Notes: generated by a model from the letters alone, not told the origin. DNA of 8,000 nucleotides from Desulfobulbaceae bacterium (GCA_030632405.1 DAOVUU010000096.1:1-8000); one strand, 5' to 3'; counted from the first letter of the stretch, positions 1 through 7,621 are shown. Numbers and translations are program-made.

Positions 1-879
1 AACGTTTCCGGTTGCCGCTTCCTGAACCCAGACGCGCATTTGCACTGCTGCCTGGTCAACTTTACCGCTTGAATGTGAGACATATCCTGCGGCCGCACCT
101 GCACCCGCCCAAAAAACAGTATTGGCCATTCCGTCTGACATACCCCAGAAGGTTTCGCCGCTATTCCAGGGCACTGTCGCGTTATTGTAACCGATAATAC
201 CGCCTATCAGCATTCCGGTCAGGGCCTCATTTCTCGCATCATAGGCGTCCGAGCTAGCAAATCCATTGAGAATTCTGCTGGTGCCGCCGTTGATGAATGG
301 TAAAAGTCCCTTTTTCCACGGTGCCCATGTTGCCTCTTGTCGTGTTTTGTATTCAAGAATTCTTCCACGGACAATCAAGTCTGCATTGAATCTGCGACCG
401 ATTTTTGCTATTGCCTTCTGGTCAAGAGCGTGGGTACCCGGGCTTCCACTTATAGATCTACCGGAATGATTTTTTTGCAGCTGAATGAAGCCCTGGAGGT
501 AGTTTTTCATTTTATCAGACCAGTCATTATCCAGTTCAGCTGATAAACTTGCAGTATTTTTTCCTTCGTAGGAGACGATGTCGATAATCTTTTTATCAAC
601 AAGGTAATCAAACACATCTTCCTGAACAGCCATTCCAAAACCGTTTGCAACTAATTTATCAGTAATGGCCTCAGTGACAGAGAGGTTACGTCGGTATGCG
701 CCGGCAAGTGCATCTGCACCAGTATAGTCAGCAAAAGGGAGGATGATAACTGTCTGCCCTTTGCCGGGAGCATTGGGGTTTGGAGGGTCCGGCACATGAA
801 GGGTCTCAACAACAGTCTGGCCGCAACCCGCAATGAATAGTGCCGACAGCAGATAGAGTACGTATTTAAGCTTCTGCAT
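1..879 (-). CDS. Outer-membrane or periplasmic lipoprotein with CsgG/LpoB/FlgT-like fold, C-terminus cut by window edge
   Basis: The frame opens at ATG 879-877 and stays free of stops for 293 codons to base 1, so its C-terminus is missing. The start follows GGAG with a 6-base spacer. Residues 1-19 are a lipoprotein signal peptide with lipobox IAGC, lipidated Cys19; residue 20 is Gly rather than Asp, which would not favour inner-membrane retention. From about residue 41 comes VIILPFADYT, then a helix with TEAITDKLVANGF (68-80), LIVRGRILEY (168-177) and VQMRVWVQEAATGNV (279-293). This order of strand, helix and 'D-type' strand recalls the CsgG/LpoB/PelC/FlgT-middle-domain superfamily, where the last motif usually continues as GxxxW. 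Two Gly/Ala-rich hydrophobic stretches (about 221-231 and 256-268) interrupt the fold. It lies 54 bases after the secretin gene, so a role at the outer-membrane pore is inferred. The gene is certain, the fold fairly likely, and the function unknown. Confidence 0.85.
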   Translation of the reverse strand, partial: MQKLKYVLYLLSALFIAGCGQTVVETLHVPDPPNPNAPGKGQTVIILPFADYTGADALAGAYRRNLSVTEAITDKLVANGFGMAVQEDVFDYLVDKKIIDIVSYEGKNTASLSAELDNDWSDKMKNYLQGFIQLQKNHSGRSISGSPGTHALDQKAIAKIGRRFNADLIVRGRILEYKTRQEATWAPWKKGLLPFINGGTSRILNGFASSDAYDARNEALTGMLIGGIIGYNNATVPWNSGETFWGMSDGMANTVFWAGAGAAAGYVSHSSGKVDQAAVQMRVWVQEAATGNV

Positions 880-885
880 AATTTT

Positions 886-889
886 CTCC
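886..889 (-). promoter_or_regulatory. Ribosome binding site of the downstream lipoprotein gene
   Basis: On the minus strand GGAG lies six bases before ATG 879-877. It supports the chosen start of the edge-truncated lipoprotein gene and is one of the few clear Shine-Dalgarno matches in this cluster. Confidence 0.7.
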
Positions 890-933
890 GTGGGAATTCT
901 AGTTCAATCGTGGTGGTGAATATATCGATAAAC

Positions 934-2793
934 TTACATTATTTTGGGTTTGAGGAGAATGATAAGTTCTCGTTTTCTGGCTGTTTTTTCTTCGTAACCG
1001 AAGAGATACTTGAAGAATGGAATTTTACTGGTACCGGGTATAAAGCTGCCATCTTTCTCGTCAATACTTGAAATTAATCCGCCAATTACAAGCATTTCTT
1101 CATTCTGGACTTTAACGGTAGTGCTCATTTCCCGGACGTTGATTATTGGAAGGCCTACTTCTCCTTGTCCTACCGATCTATATTCTATGGGTTCCTGTAA
1201 CTCTGATGTAACTGGAACAAGATTTAAGATGATCTGATTGTCATCAAGAATATTTGCAGTTAATGATAATCCCACTCCAGAGAGTACTCTTTCTGTTTCG
1301 ACGGTATATGATACGGTACCGGTTTCGTTATTTACATCTGATTCAATGCTGTCGATGTAGGTAACATTACGACCAACAGTAATAAGTGCGGGTTGACCAT
1401 TTAAGACACTTATTTTAGGATTGGCAAGTATGGTTGTCTCGCCTTGCTCACTGACCGCATTAAGGAATGAATCAAAAGTGAATGCCGCAAGTGAAATTGC
1501 TCCGCTGACGCCTTTCGTAAGACCGTTTGTAATGATGGTTGACGTGGTTGCTCCTGCTGCCGCAGCGTTCCCAACGGTACTCTCTACAATACCATTAAAA
1601 ACATTTGTACCGGTATCAGTATCAGCAGTGTTATCCACAAAGGTCCTGTCGCGCGTATTCGTTCTGGTATTTGTAACATCGTATGTATTATACCTGGAAT
1701 CCTCCCCACCACTTGTATCTGTGGTATTTCTGTCATAGCTTTTCCCGTATGTACCTATCCCGCCGGCGACTGAAAGATTCTCCAGAAGCTGGTTCCAGTT
1801 GAGGCCTATGGAAGAGTGGCTATCAAGATGTACTTCAAGGATTTTTGCTTCAATAGAGACTTGTTTGTACAATTCCTTTTTAAGGTTATCAAAATAAACT
1901 TCTAATTTATTAAGGAGTGGTCGTGGCGCATGGACTGTTATAATGCCAACAGGTTTATCAATGGTGTATTTGTTACCTGCTGCTGACATCTGTCTGGTCG
2001 CACTCAATTCCATGGCCTGTCGCTCTTCTAAACTCCCGGTAGCATCTGAACCTACAACTACTCCAGAATTACTTATCGCTGCGGTCGTTCCCGAAGTGGT
2101 GCCGGCTTTGGTGGTCCACACATCGAGGATTGCCTTCATATTAAGTTCAACATTCTTCCAGATATCGAATTCATTCCCTCTTGAATCCAGACGAATAGTT
2201 CCTTCGATATTACTTGCGGCTTCATTACTTCCCAAGACGTTTCCACCGGTCGCAGTTTCGTAGGTTTGCTTTGTAAAAGGCATGGCAATATGAAATTGCC
2301 TTGTTTCCTTGTATTTTATTACAATTGTTGAACCGTCCATCTCATGGTAATAATCAACTTGTCTCAGAAGGTTGTCAATTGCCTTATAAAAGTCATCATT
2401 CGCACCAATGTTAACGTCGACCAGCACATTCTTGTCTACATCGCTGGCCCAGGAGACATTCATGCCCTTCAGAGCTGCGAGACGCTTTAAGATATCCCAG
2501 AGTGGTTGCGGACCACGGGTAGATGAAATCCGTGCTCCTACCTTGAGTTTGCTCTCTTCGGCAAGTGTTATATCGTCCAGTTCCTCTTTGTCAACGAGAT
2601 AGGAGGCCGTCTGGTAACGGACAGGCAGAGTGGCAGGGGGGGCAGGTTTCATTTCAGCTGCGTCTAGAGGCTGTTGCACACCGGACAGCTGTGCATCCTT
2701 CTGTTTAGGTGGCGCATCTGTTACGCAGGAAGTGAGGAAAAGTGAGAGTAGCAAGAGGCTACTGAAAAGGGATACATTTTTTATGGACTTCAT
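934..2793 (-). CDS. mshL: MshL-type secretin lipoprotein, outer-membrane pore for the type IV pilus
   Basis: This is a complete secretin of 619 residues that forms the multimeric outer-membrane channel through which a pilus leaves the cell. Residues 1-22 are a lipoprotein signal with lipobox LTSC, Cys23, followed by a Pro/Gln-rich linker. An STN/N0-like domain spans about 88-165 (WDILKRLAALKGMNVSW onward), and an N1-like segment about 275-310. The secretin domain runs from VSIEAKILEV (312-321) through ILANPKISVLNGQPALITVG (455-474), VGLSLTANILDDNQI (507-521) and MSTTVKVQNEEMLVIGGLI (556-574) to IPGTSKIPFFKYLFG (585-599) and RELIILLKPKI (608-618). About 80 residues rich in Thr, Asn, Asp and Ala (350-430) interrupt the domain near its start. 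There are no AMIN domains, unlike PilQ, and the overall layout fits MshL of MSHA pili better. AMIN domains are encoded by the gene just upstream, 56 bases away. Family is very sure; exact subtype likely. Confidence 0.93.
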   Translation of the reverse strand: MKSIKNVSLFSSLLLLSLFLTSCVTDAPPKQKDAQLSGVQQPLDAAEMKPAPPATLPVRYQTASYLVDKEELDDITLAEESKLKVGARISSTRGPQPLWDILKRLAALKGMNVSWASDVDKNVLVDVNIGANDDFYKAIDNLLRQVDYYHEMDGSTIVIKYKETRQFHIAMPFTKQTYETATGGNVLGSNEAASNIEGTIRLDSRGNEFDIWKNVELNMKAILDVWTTKAGTTSGTTAAISNSGVVVGSDATGSLEERQAMELSATRQMSAAGNKYTIDKPVGIITVHAPRPLLNKLEVYFDNLKKELYKQVSIEAKILEVHLDSHSSIGLNWNQLLENLSVAGGIGTYGKSYDRNTTDTSGGEDSRYNTYDVTNTRTNTRDRTFVDNTADTDTGTNVFNGIVESTVGNAAAAGATTSTIITNGLTKGVSGAISLAAFTFDSFLNAVSEQGETTILANPKISVLNGQPALITVGRNVTYIDSIESDVNNETGTVSYTVETERVLSGVGLSLTANILDDNQIILNLVPVTSELQEPIEYRSVGQGEVGLPIINVREMSTTVKVQNEEMLVIGGLISSIDEKDGSFIPGTSKIPFFKYLFGYEEKTARKRELIILLKPKIM

Positions 2794-2798
2794 AAAAA

Positions 2799-2804
2799 CC
2801 TCTT
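2799..2804 (-). promoter_or_regulatory. Ribosome binding site of the secretin gene
   Basis: AAGAGG on the minus strand sits five bases before ATG 2793-2791, separated by a run of five T. It fixes the start that yields a proper lipoprotein signal peptide. Confidence 0.7.
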
Positions 2805-2849
2805 GGACTAAAATTAAAAAACTCAGGTTGGTAACGATTTATCTTTAGT

Positions 2850-4745
2850 TTATTCTTTTTCAGCAACACGGCCCTGGATGTATTTCTTAAGATCAGGACG
2901 TAATTGAAATCCAGAACCAAGAAGAGCCATATACTGTTGTGCAGCTTCTTTTTTAAGACCGAGCTTATCAAGGACTCTTGCCTTTGCTACCATTGTATCA
3001 ACAGTTTCACCGTAATGAGAATGATACTTGTCCAGAAGCTTCAGGGCTGCATCATTTTGACTGTTGTTTTCACTGAAAGCGGCATAGCTGATAAGTGCTT
3101 CTTTCATCGGAGGAGATGCACTTATGCTTTGAGCGAAGTATTCAGACGCTTCAGAAACTCTCTGCATATTTGCGGATCCGATGGCTGCATAGAGTGCAGC
3201 ATAACTACTCTGCGGATCAATTCTTAAACTTTCCTGTGCGTAATAAACTGCTTTTGCGTTCATACCCAGATGAACCAGGTAAAGTGTCGCCAGCCTGTTT
3301 GACAGTTTAATATTTTCAGGCCAGAGCTCAAATGCTTTGGTGTAGAGAAGGGCGGCATCTTCGTACTCCTCCCTTTTTCCAAGCGCCTGCGCTTGCATTA
3401 CGTATTCTTTGGCCTGCATGATCTCTTTTGGGACAGTGGCAGTTTCTTCGATAATGAGGGATTCCTGTTCTATACTTTCAATATCCGCCTCAAAAGCAAG
3501 ATTGTCCTCTGCCCTCTCTGGCCAGGCAAATTCCTTTTTCGCAGGATAAATCACCACGGTATTGTATCTTTCTTCCTTTTTAAGGTTCATTAAATTAAGG
3601 ATGATGTCGAGGGCAAAATCCCAAGGTACGTCTGAAAGAGCGAGGGTTAAAGAACCCTTTACGCCTTCATCTACAATGATATTAAGATCTGTTATTTGCC
3701 TGAAGAGTCGAAAAACATTGTGGATGTCAATTTTATAAAAATCTACACTGATACGCTTTTTATTGTAGCCTGAAAAAGAGAAATTATCAGCCATGGAAGA
3801 TATCTTCTTCTGAGTGGCATCGGATGAATTGTCAGCAGACGGGTCAGTTGTAGATTGCTCCAGGGAACCAATAAGAGAATCCAGGGTGGCATCGGATGTC
3901 TTGTTGTTGCCAGGTTTGTTTTTTTGTGATTTTTTAGAGAGCTGAGGAGTTTTATTGTCACTTTCATCAATTACAACTACAAGGCCTTTCAGCGATGGTG
4001 TAACTGTATAGCGAAAAAGATTGGCTGACGCAGAATCGAAGACTATTCGTGCTCCACCGCCTCTTGCTGCAACCCGGATTTTCTCAACGGAAGTGCCAAT
4101 ATGTTTTTCTCTGACCAACTCTTTTATGTCCACAGTTTTTATGTCTATAAACATCCTTGGAGGGCGATTTGCTCCGCTGCCTATTGTGTCGACGCTATAA
4201 TTTTCTATCTTAGAATCAGAAGCAATCAGAATGGTTGTGGTATTTGGTGTAGTTGTGACATTAAGATCCGTAAGGGCTCTTTTCTTTGATTTTGAAGTTG
4301 AACTGACTTGTGGTTTTTCCCTGGCAGAGTCTATCTTGATCGTCAAACCTTTCCCATTTCTGGTAACTGTATAATCGTGACTGTCTGCTAAGGAGAATTC
4401 AAAACGTAATATAGCGGGGTCCTGGTCTTTGATGTTTGATAGTTTTAATGCTGAAAATTCATTTCCAGGTAGAGTCGCCCCGGACTGCGGGAAGTTTTTA
4501 GAAAAGCTCCCCCCGGCGATGTCTATTACCGCTCTAAATGGTGAAAATCTTTCCGAAACAGTATACGCGGGGATTGAATTTCCTGAAATTGTGTAGTTAA
4601 GCTGATTGTCAGATAACTGGATCTGGATGTCGGCTATTTTGAACGCAACACCACTATCGGCCCTCGCCGTGCTGTAGATTAATGTCGACAAAACACAGAA
4701 TGCGAGGAAAATTGACGCAGAAGATTTGGCTAACTCTTTATGCAT
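2850..4745 (-). CDS. AMIN-AMIN-STN-TPR protein: PilQ-like N-terminal half fused to TPR repeats, without a secretin channel
   Basis: This 631-residue exported protein resembles the front half of PilQ joined to a TPR domain. A signal peptide covers 1-29 (cleavage after ARA, before Asp30). Two AMIN-like beta domains follow, about 34-140 and 160-260; AMIN domains in PilQ and AmiC target peptidoglycan. A polar Ser/Asn/Lys linker (262-325) leads to an STN/N0 domain at about 329-402, with RISVDFYKIDIHNVFRL, LNIIVDEGVKGSLTL and VPWDFALDIIL, which closely follow the PilQ pattern. An acidic linker (405-440) precedes about five TPR-like helical pairs (443-612), for example REEYEDAALLYTKAFELWPEN. No secretin motifs follow; the channel is the next gene. 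The start is three bases after the pilP stop, with a GA-rich ribosome site inside pilP. Inferred role: periplasmic scaffold linking peptidoglycan, PilP and the secretin, perhaps with pilotin-like or MshN-like TPR functions. Domains are clear, role unproven. Confidence 0.9.
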   Translation of the reverse strand: MHKELAKSSASIFLAFCVLSTLIYSTARADSGVAFKIADIQIQLSDNQLNYTISGNSIPAYTVSERFSPFRAVIDIAGGSFSKNFPQSGATLPGNEFSALKLSNIKDQDPAILRFEFSLADSHDYTVTRNGKGLTIKIDSAREKPQVSSTSKSKKRALTDLNVTTTPNTTTILIASDSKIENYSVDTIGSGANRPPRMFIDIKTVDIKELVREKHIGTSVEKIRVAARGGGARIVFDSASANLFRYTVTPSLKGLVVVIDESDNKTPQLSKKSQKNKPGNNKTSDATLDSLIGSLEQSTTDPSADNSSDATQKKISSMADNFSFSGYNKKRISVDFYKIDIHNVFRLFRQITDLNIIVDEGVKGSLTLALSDVPWDFALDIILNLMNLKKEERYNTVVIYPAKKEFAWPERAEDNLAFEADIESIEQESLIIEETATVPKEIMQAKEYVMQAQALGKREEYEDAALLYTKAFELWPENIKLSNRLATLYLVHLGMNAKAVYYAQESLRIDPQSSYAALYAAIGSANMQRVSEASEYFAQSISASPPMKEALISYAAFSENNSQNDAALKLLDKYHSHYGETVDTMVAKARVLDKLGLKKEAAQQYMALLGSGFQLRPDLKKYIQGRVAEKE

Positions 4746-4748
4746 TGT

Positions 4749-5303
4749 TTACTCTTCTCCCTCTTTCTTTAGTGTCATCACGACCTCAGTGATGATTTTT
4801 TTTCCTGCCCGAGTTTCTGCAGTTTCTTCGATGATCACTGTATTTGGTGCAATATCTTTGACAACACCTTTTCTTCCTATTTTTGTACCCTCAGTGATCA
4901 CATAACCTTTTCCGGTAAAATCTTGAACCATAGCGAAATCTTCCGATCCACTTTGCAGAAGAGCAACCAGGGTGAGCTGGCCCGGTTCAAAAAGCTGCAT
5001 TCCGGTTAAAACGATCTCTTTTTCGATGATCTCATTCATATCAATAACAGGCCCGGAGATAGTTGCTTTCTCGCTTATAAACGGAACGAATGGATCGGGT
5101 CTGCCTTCGAGTACGTATTCAAAAAAGTCTGCTTCTGGACCAGAATCCGGCAGTTGAGGAGATATTTTTGTCTCAGTCGCCATTGTAATTCCTGGTGCTG
5201 CAAGATATAAAACAGATAAAAGCAACATCCAACAGAAAAGGAATGCATTCCTGCCGGCCAAGAGTGATGTATTAAATAAATTTGATAAAATAAATCGCCT
5301 CAT
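4749..5303 (-). CDS. pilP: PilP, periplasmic linker between the PilN-PilO complex and the secretin
   Basis: In type IV pilus systems PilP binds PilN-PilO heterodimers through its N-terminal tail and contacts the secretin N-domain through its C-terminal beta fold. This 184-residue protein carries the diagnostic GRPDPFVPF (67-75) and a beta-rich domain from about 98 to 178: LTGMQLFEPGQLTLVALLQ (99-117), then GKGYVITEGTKIGRKG (131-146) and VVKDIAPNTVIIEE (147-160). The N-terminus has basic Arg2-Arg3 and a hydrophobic stretch at about 21-42. Most PilP proteins are lipoproteins, but no lipobox is visible here; the only nearby Cys (24) lies inside the hydrophobic core, so it is either cut by signal peptidase I near Ala42 or stays as a membrane anchor. 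It starts four bases after the pilO stop and ends three bases before the AMIN-STN-TPR gene. Confidence 0.9.
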   Translation of the reverse strand: MRRFILSNLFNTSLLAGRNAFLFCWMLLLSVLYLAAPGITMATETKISPQLPDSGPEADFFEYVLEGRPDPFVPFISEKATISGPVIDMNEIIEKEIVLTGMQLFEPGQLTLVALLQSGSEDFAMVQDFTGKGYVITEGTKIGRKGVVKDIAPNTVIIEETAETRAGKKIITEVVMTLKKEGEE

Positions 5304-5307
5304 GAGT

Positions 5308-5925
5308 TCACTTTTTTTCGGGCTTGGGGAGCTCTATATTTGTGAAGCGGTACGTAACCAGTTTGCAGTCAGATTTAAGCAGCATTTCACCGTCTTCTTT
5401 TTTAGGAGAGCCCATTTTGACATTTGATACAGAAACAATTCTTTCGAGTTTACTGACCTGATCAAAAAAGAAACCCATATTGTGATAAGGGCCTCTGACA
5501 TTTATCGTTATGGGTATTTCAGCATAAAAATCTTTTGGGATATCAGCAAGGGGCTTAAATGTCAGAAAATCGAGCCCGGCAGTACGCCCAAGACTTGATA
5601 TGTCTTTGAGTAACTGAGGAATTTCTTTTTCATTGGGAAGGAGGGCTGCAGCCTCTTGAAAGAGCATCTCTGATTCTTTGAGTTCCTGTTCAAATTTAGC
5701 CAGTTCAGCTGCCTTTTCTTTGACTTCTTTGAGGGCTTTTTGCATAGAAATTTCTTTGGCCTTAAGGCTCTGAATTTTCTTGCTGTTTGGCTGATAGAAA
5801 GCGAAATAAGAGGCAATTACTGGAATCAAGACAATCAAGAAGACAATACCAACCTTTGCCTTCGCTCCCATGGGAACCATTTTTTCGTCAATAAAGGCTG
5901 TGAATTTTCCGTTACTCTTTTTCAT
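5308..5925 (-). CDS. pilO: PilO, inner-membrane alignment protein of the type IV pilus
   Basis: PilO pairs with PilN to form the periplasmic alignment subcomplex that joins the inner-membrane motor side to PilP and the secretin. The 205-residue protein shows the expected bitopic layout: a short cytoplasmic N-terminus, one membrane helix (about 25-44), a coiled coil rich in Lys and Glu (about 48-92), and a ferredoxin-like periplasmic domain (about 100-198). Family hallmarks are LLPNEKEIPQLLKDIS (95-110), the following segment around LDFLTFKP (118-125), and IPITINVRGPYHNMGFFFDQ (137-156) leading into the helix with LERIVSV. The start at 5925 lies 21 bases after pilN and has no evident Shine-Dalgarno sequence. 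Length and domain order are typical of the family. Confidence 0.92.
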   Translation of the reverse strand: MKKSNGKFTAFIDEKMVPMGAKAKVGIVFLIVLIPVIASYFAFYQPNSKKIQSLKAKEISMQKALKEVKEKAAELAKFEQELKESEMLFQEAAALLPNEKEIPQLLKDISSLGRTAGLDFLTFKPLADIPKDFYAEIPITINVRGPYHNMGFFFDQVSKLERIVSVSNVKMGSPKKEDGEMLLKSDCKLVTYRFTNIELPKPEKK

Positions 5926-5946
5926 ACAGTCTGTGTTGTGAAAAAT

Positions 5947-6534
5947 TTATGTACTCTTCTTCACAGCCATTTCTCCCGGTGCTTGGGAAATCGGCTGGGA
6001 GACGGCACATGTGAGCGAAAAAGCTTTCAGGTTTTTGCCTGAAACTACCTTCAGTGAAGAATTTGTCAATGTTACACTCGTGACAAATGGAGACGCTTTC
6101 AGGCTATCCATAAACTGTGCTACAGTCTGGTTATCGAGGGCGATGCCGGTGAGACGGAGGGAACCGCTTTGTTGACTGAGTGACTGCAGCCAGATACGAT
6201 TTTTGTCAACCCGGTTTGCGACTTCATCCAGAACCCTTACAGTCAGTGACGAGTCAGATTTGAGTTTGTTTATTATACCGGTTTTTCGGTCGAGTTCTAA
6301 TCTGTCTTTTTTCAGCTTGGCTATTTTATTAAGAATGGGAGTGTAGGTGTCTGTTTCTTTTTTGAGACTGGCTACACTGGTCTCAAGCATACTGATGTTT
6401 TTTGCCTGCAGGATACCCACAAGGGCCACCGCCGCCAAGGTTAACAAAAATGCCAGCAGCATACCGAAAAGCTGTTTCTTTGCTTTGGCTCTTTTTTTTA
6501 GTTGCCTTATGGGGAGTAGATTGATTTTTAGCAT
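5947..6534 (-). CDS. pilN: PilN, inner-membrane alignment protein that recruits PilM
   Basis: The first residues, MLKINLLPIR, match the conserved cytoplasmic INLLP motif by which PilN-family proteins bind the groove of PilM. A Lys/Arg-rich stretch (13-20) precedes a single membrane helix (about 22-42), a coiled coil (about 45-92), and a small alpha/beta periplasmic domain (about 97-178) containing IWLQSLSQQSGSLRLTGIAL (114-133), FMDSLKASPFVTSVTL (141-156) and FSLTCAV (172-178). At 195 residues the length is usual for the family. It begins 28 bases after pilM and ends 21 bases before pilO, its expected partner. No good ribosome binding site is visible ahead of the ATG, but the INLLP motif at the N-terminus makes this start secure. 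Confidence 0.92.
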   Translation of the reverse strand: MLKINLLPIRQLKKRAKAKKQLFGMLLAFLLTLAAVALVGILQAKNISMLETSVASLKKETDTYTPILNKIAKLKKDRLELDRKTGIINKLKSDSSLTVRVLDEVANRVDKNRIWLQSLSQQSGSLRLTGIALDNQTVAQFMDSLKASPFVTSVTLTNSSLKVVSGKNLKAFSLTCAVSQPISQAPGEMAVKKST

Positions 6535-6562
6535 TTTAAAATCTGAAACGATTCACCATAGG

Positions 6563-7621
6563 TTAAATGAGTGATGACCTTAGAGCTATTCCGGTTGCAA
6601 TAGCCATCTCCGGTGCAATACTGTTGAGATAATTTGAGTCAATCTTTCTTTTCGTTGACGTCATGTTCACAAAAGGATTGAAAAGTTCAACAGAAAGACC
6701 TGTTTCCCTGGCAAGGAAATCGGTCAAACCTTGTACTTTCGAACCCCCACCGCTTAAGAACAACTTTTCCAGAGGTCGATCCGGATGATTGGAGTGATAG
6801 AGATCTATTGCTTTTTTGATTTCTAATACCCACTGGGTACAGGTGGCCGTGAAAATTTCCTCTATTTCCTGCTGTCTGTCTTCTGCTGGAAGAAAACCAA
6901 GCTTCAGTGCTTCGGCATCTTCGAATTCAACGTCAAATATGTTCTGGATCTGTTCTGTTATCTGCCTGCTGCCCACAATAATATCTCTGGCAACAACAGA
7001 AATACCATTTGAGAGAATATTGATGTTCATTTTTGAAGCGCCAATGTCAACCAGGGCAACATTTCCGGTCTTCTGGTAATTGTATTCGTAGGTGTTCTCC
7101 AGAGCAAATCCATCGACGTCAACTATTACCGGATTTAGATTTAGATCCCGTATCATTTTGAGGTAATCGTCAACAATTTCTTTTTTCGCAGCGACAAGCA
7201 TTACATCAGTCCTGTCTCCGTCACCACCATGGGTTTTTAAATCCTGAAAGTCGAGATATACATCTTCAATATCAAAGGGAATATATTGTTCTGCCTCTTC
7301 CATTATATGTTCTTCGAGTGCAGCGTCATCCATAACCGCAAGGCTTACCTTTTTAACAATCACAGAATACCCGGAGATCGAAAAACCAATCTTTTTATTT
7401 TTAATTTTTAAGTTTTTGAAAAGAGTTGAAATTGATTCACCGACAATTTTGGGATCATAGAGGGTGCCGTCGTCTACTGCGCCCTCCGGTAGTACAGCAC
7501 TGCCGAGTGTAACTATGGAGTAGCCACTTCTTACCTGCTTGAGTTGACATACTTTGATGGCATGGGACCCGATATCTAAACCAATGACTAGGTCGCTTTT
7601 AGAAGTGAACGGCAGGCTCAT
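6563..7621 (-). CDS. pilM: PilM, actin-like cytoplasmic ATP-binding protein of type IV pilus assembly
   Basis: PilM is a cytoplasmic protein of the FtsA/actin fold that binds ATP and the PilN tail, linking the pilus motor side to the membrane complex. This 352-residue copy has the three nucleotide-site signatures: LVIGLDIGSHAIK (11-23, phosphate 1), VALVDIGASKMNINIL (188-203, phosphate 2) and LFLSGGGSKVQGL (287-299, adenosine). The PilM-typical EEAEQYIPFDIEDV (108-121), DVDGFALENTYEY (168-180) and C-terminal APEMAIATGIALR (336-348) are also present. The length is usual for the family. It is the first gene of the cluster; a possible promoter lies upstream. There is no recognisable Shine-Dalgarno sequence before ATG 7621-7619, yet no other start precedes the GLDIG motif, so the start is kept. 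Confidence 0.95.
   Translation of the reverse strand: MSLPFTSKSDLVIGLDIGSHAIKVCQLKQVRSGYSIVTLGSAVLPEGAVDDGTLYDPKIVGESISTLFKNLKIKNKKIGFSISGYSVIVKKVSLAVMDDAALEEHIMEEAEQYIPFDIEDVYLDFQDLKTHGGDGDRTDVMLVAAKKEIVDDYLKMIRDLNLNPVIVDVDGFALENTYEYNYQKTGNVALVDIGASKMNINILSNGISVVARDIIVGSRQITEQIQNIFDVEFEDAEALKLGFLPAEDRQQEIEEIFTATCTQWVLEIKKAIDLYHSNHPDRPLEKLFLSGGGSKVQGLTDFLARETGLSVELFNPFVNMTSTKRKIDSNYLNSIAPEMAIATGIALRSSLI

Noticed and set aside
651..833. Minus-strand frame of 60 codons within the edge lipoprotein gene
   Set aside because: It lies in another frame of the lipoprotein gene, whose lipobox, ribosome site and 293-codon length make it the true coding frame.
880..933. Possible terminator between the secretin and lipoprotein genes
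   Set aside because: Only a short ATCGAT palindrome is seen, with no GC-rich stem or following T run, so readthrough is expected.
1421..2263. Several plus-strand open frames opposite the secretin gene
   Set aside because: They are antisense shadows of a well-supported secretin frame; their Ser/Val/Pro-rich content mirrors its codons.
2759..2971. Minus-strand frame of 70 codons bridging the TPR gene and the secretin gene
   Set aside because: It overlaps the real reading frames of both genes and has an AT-driven composition with no recognisable motif.
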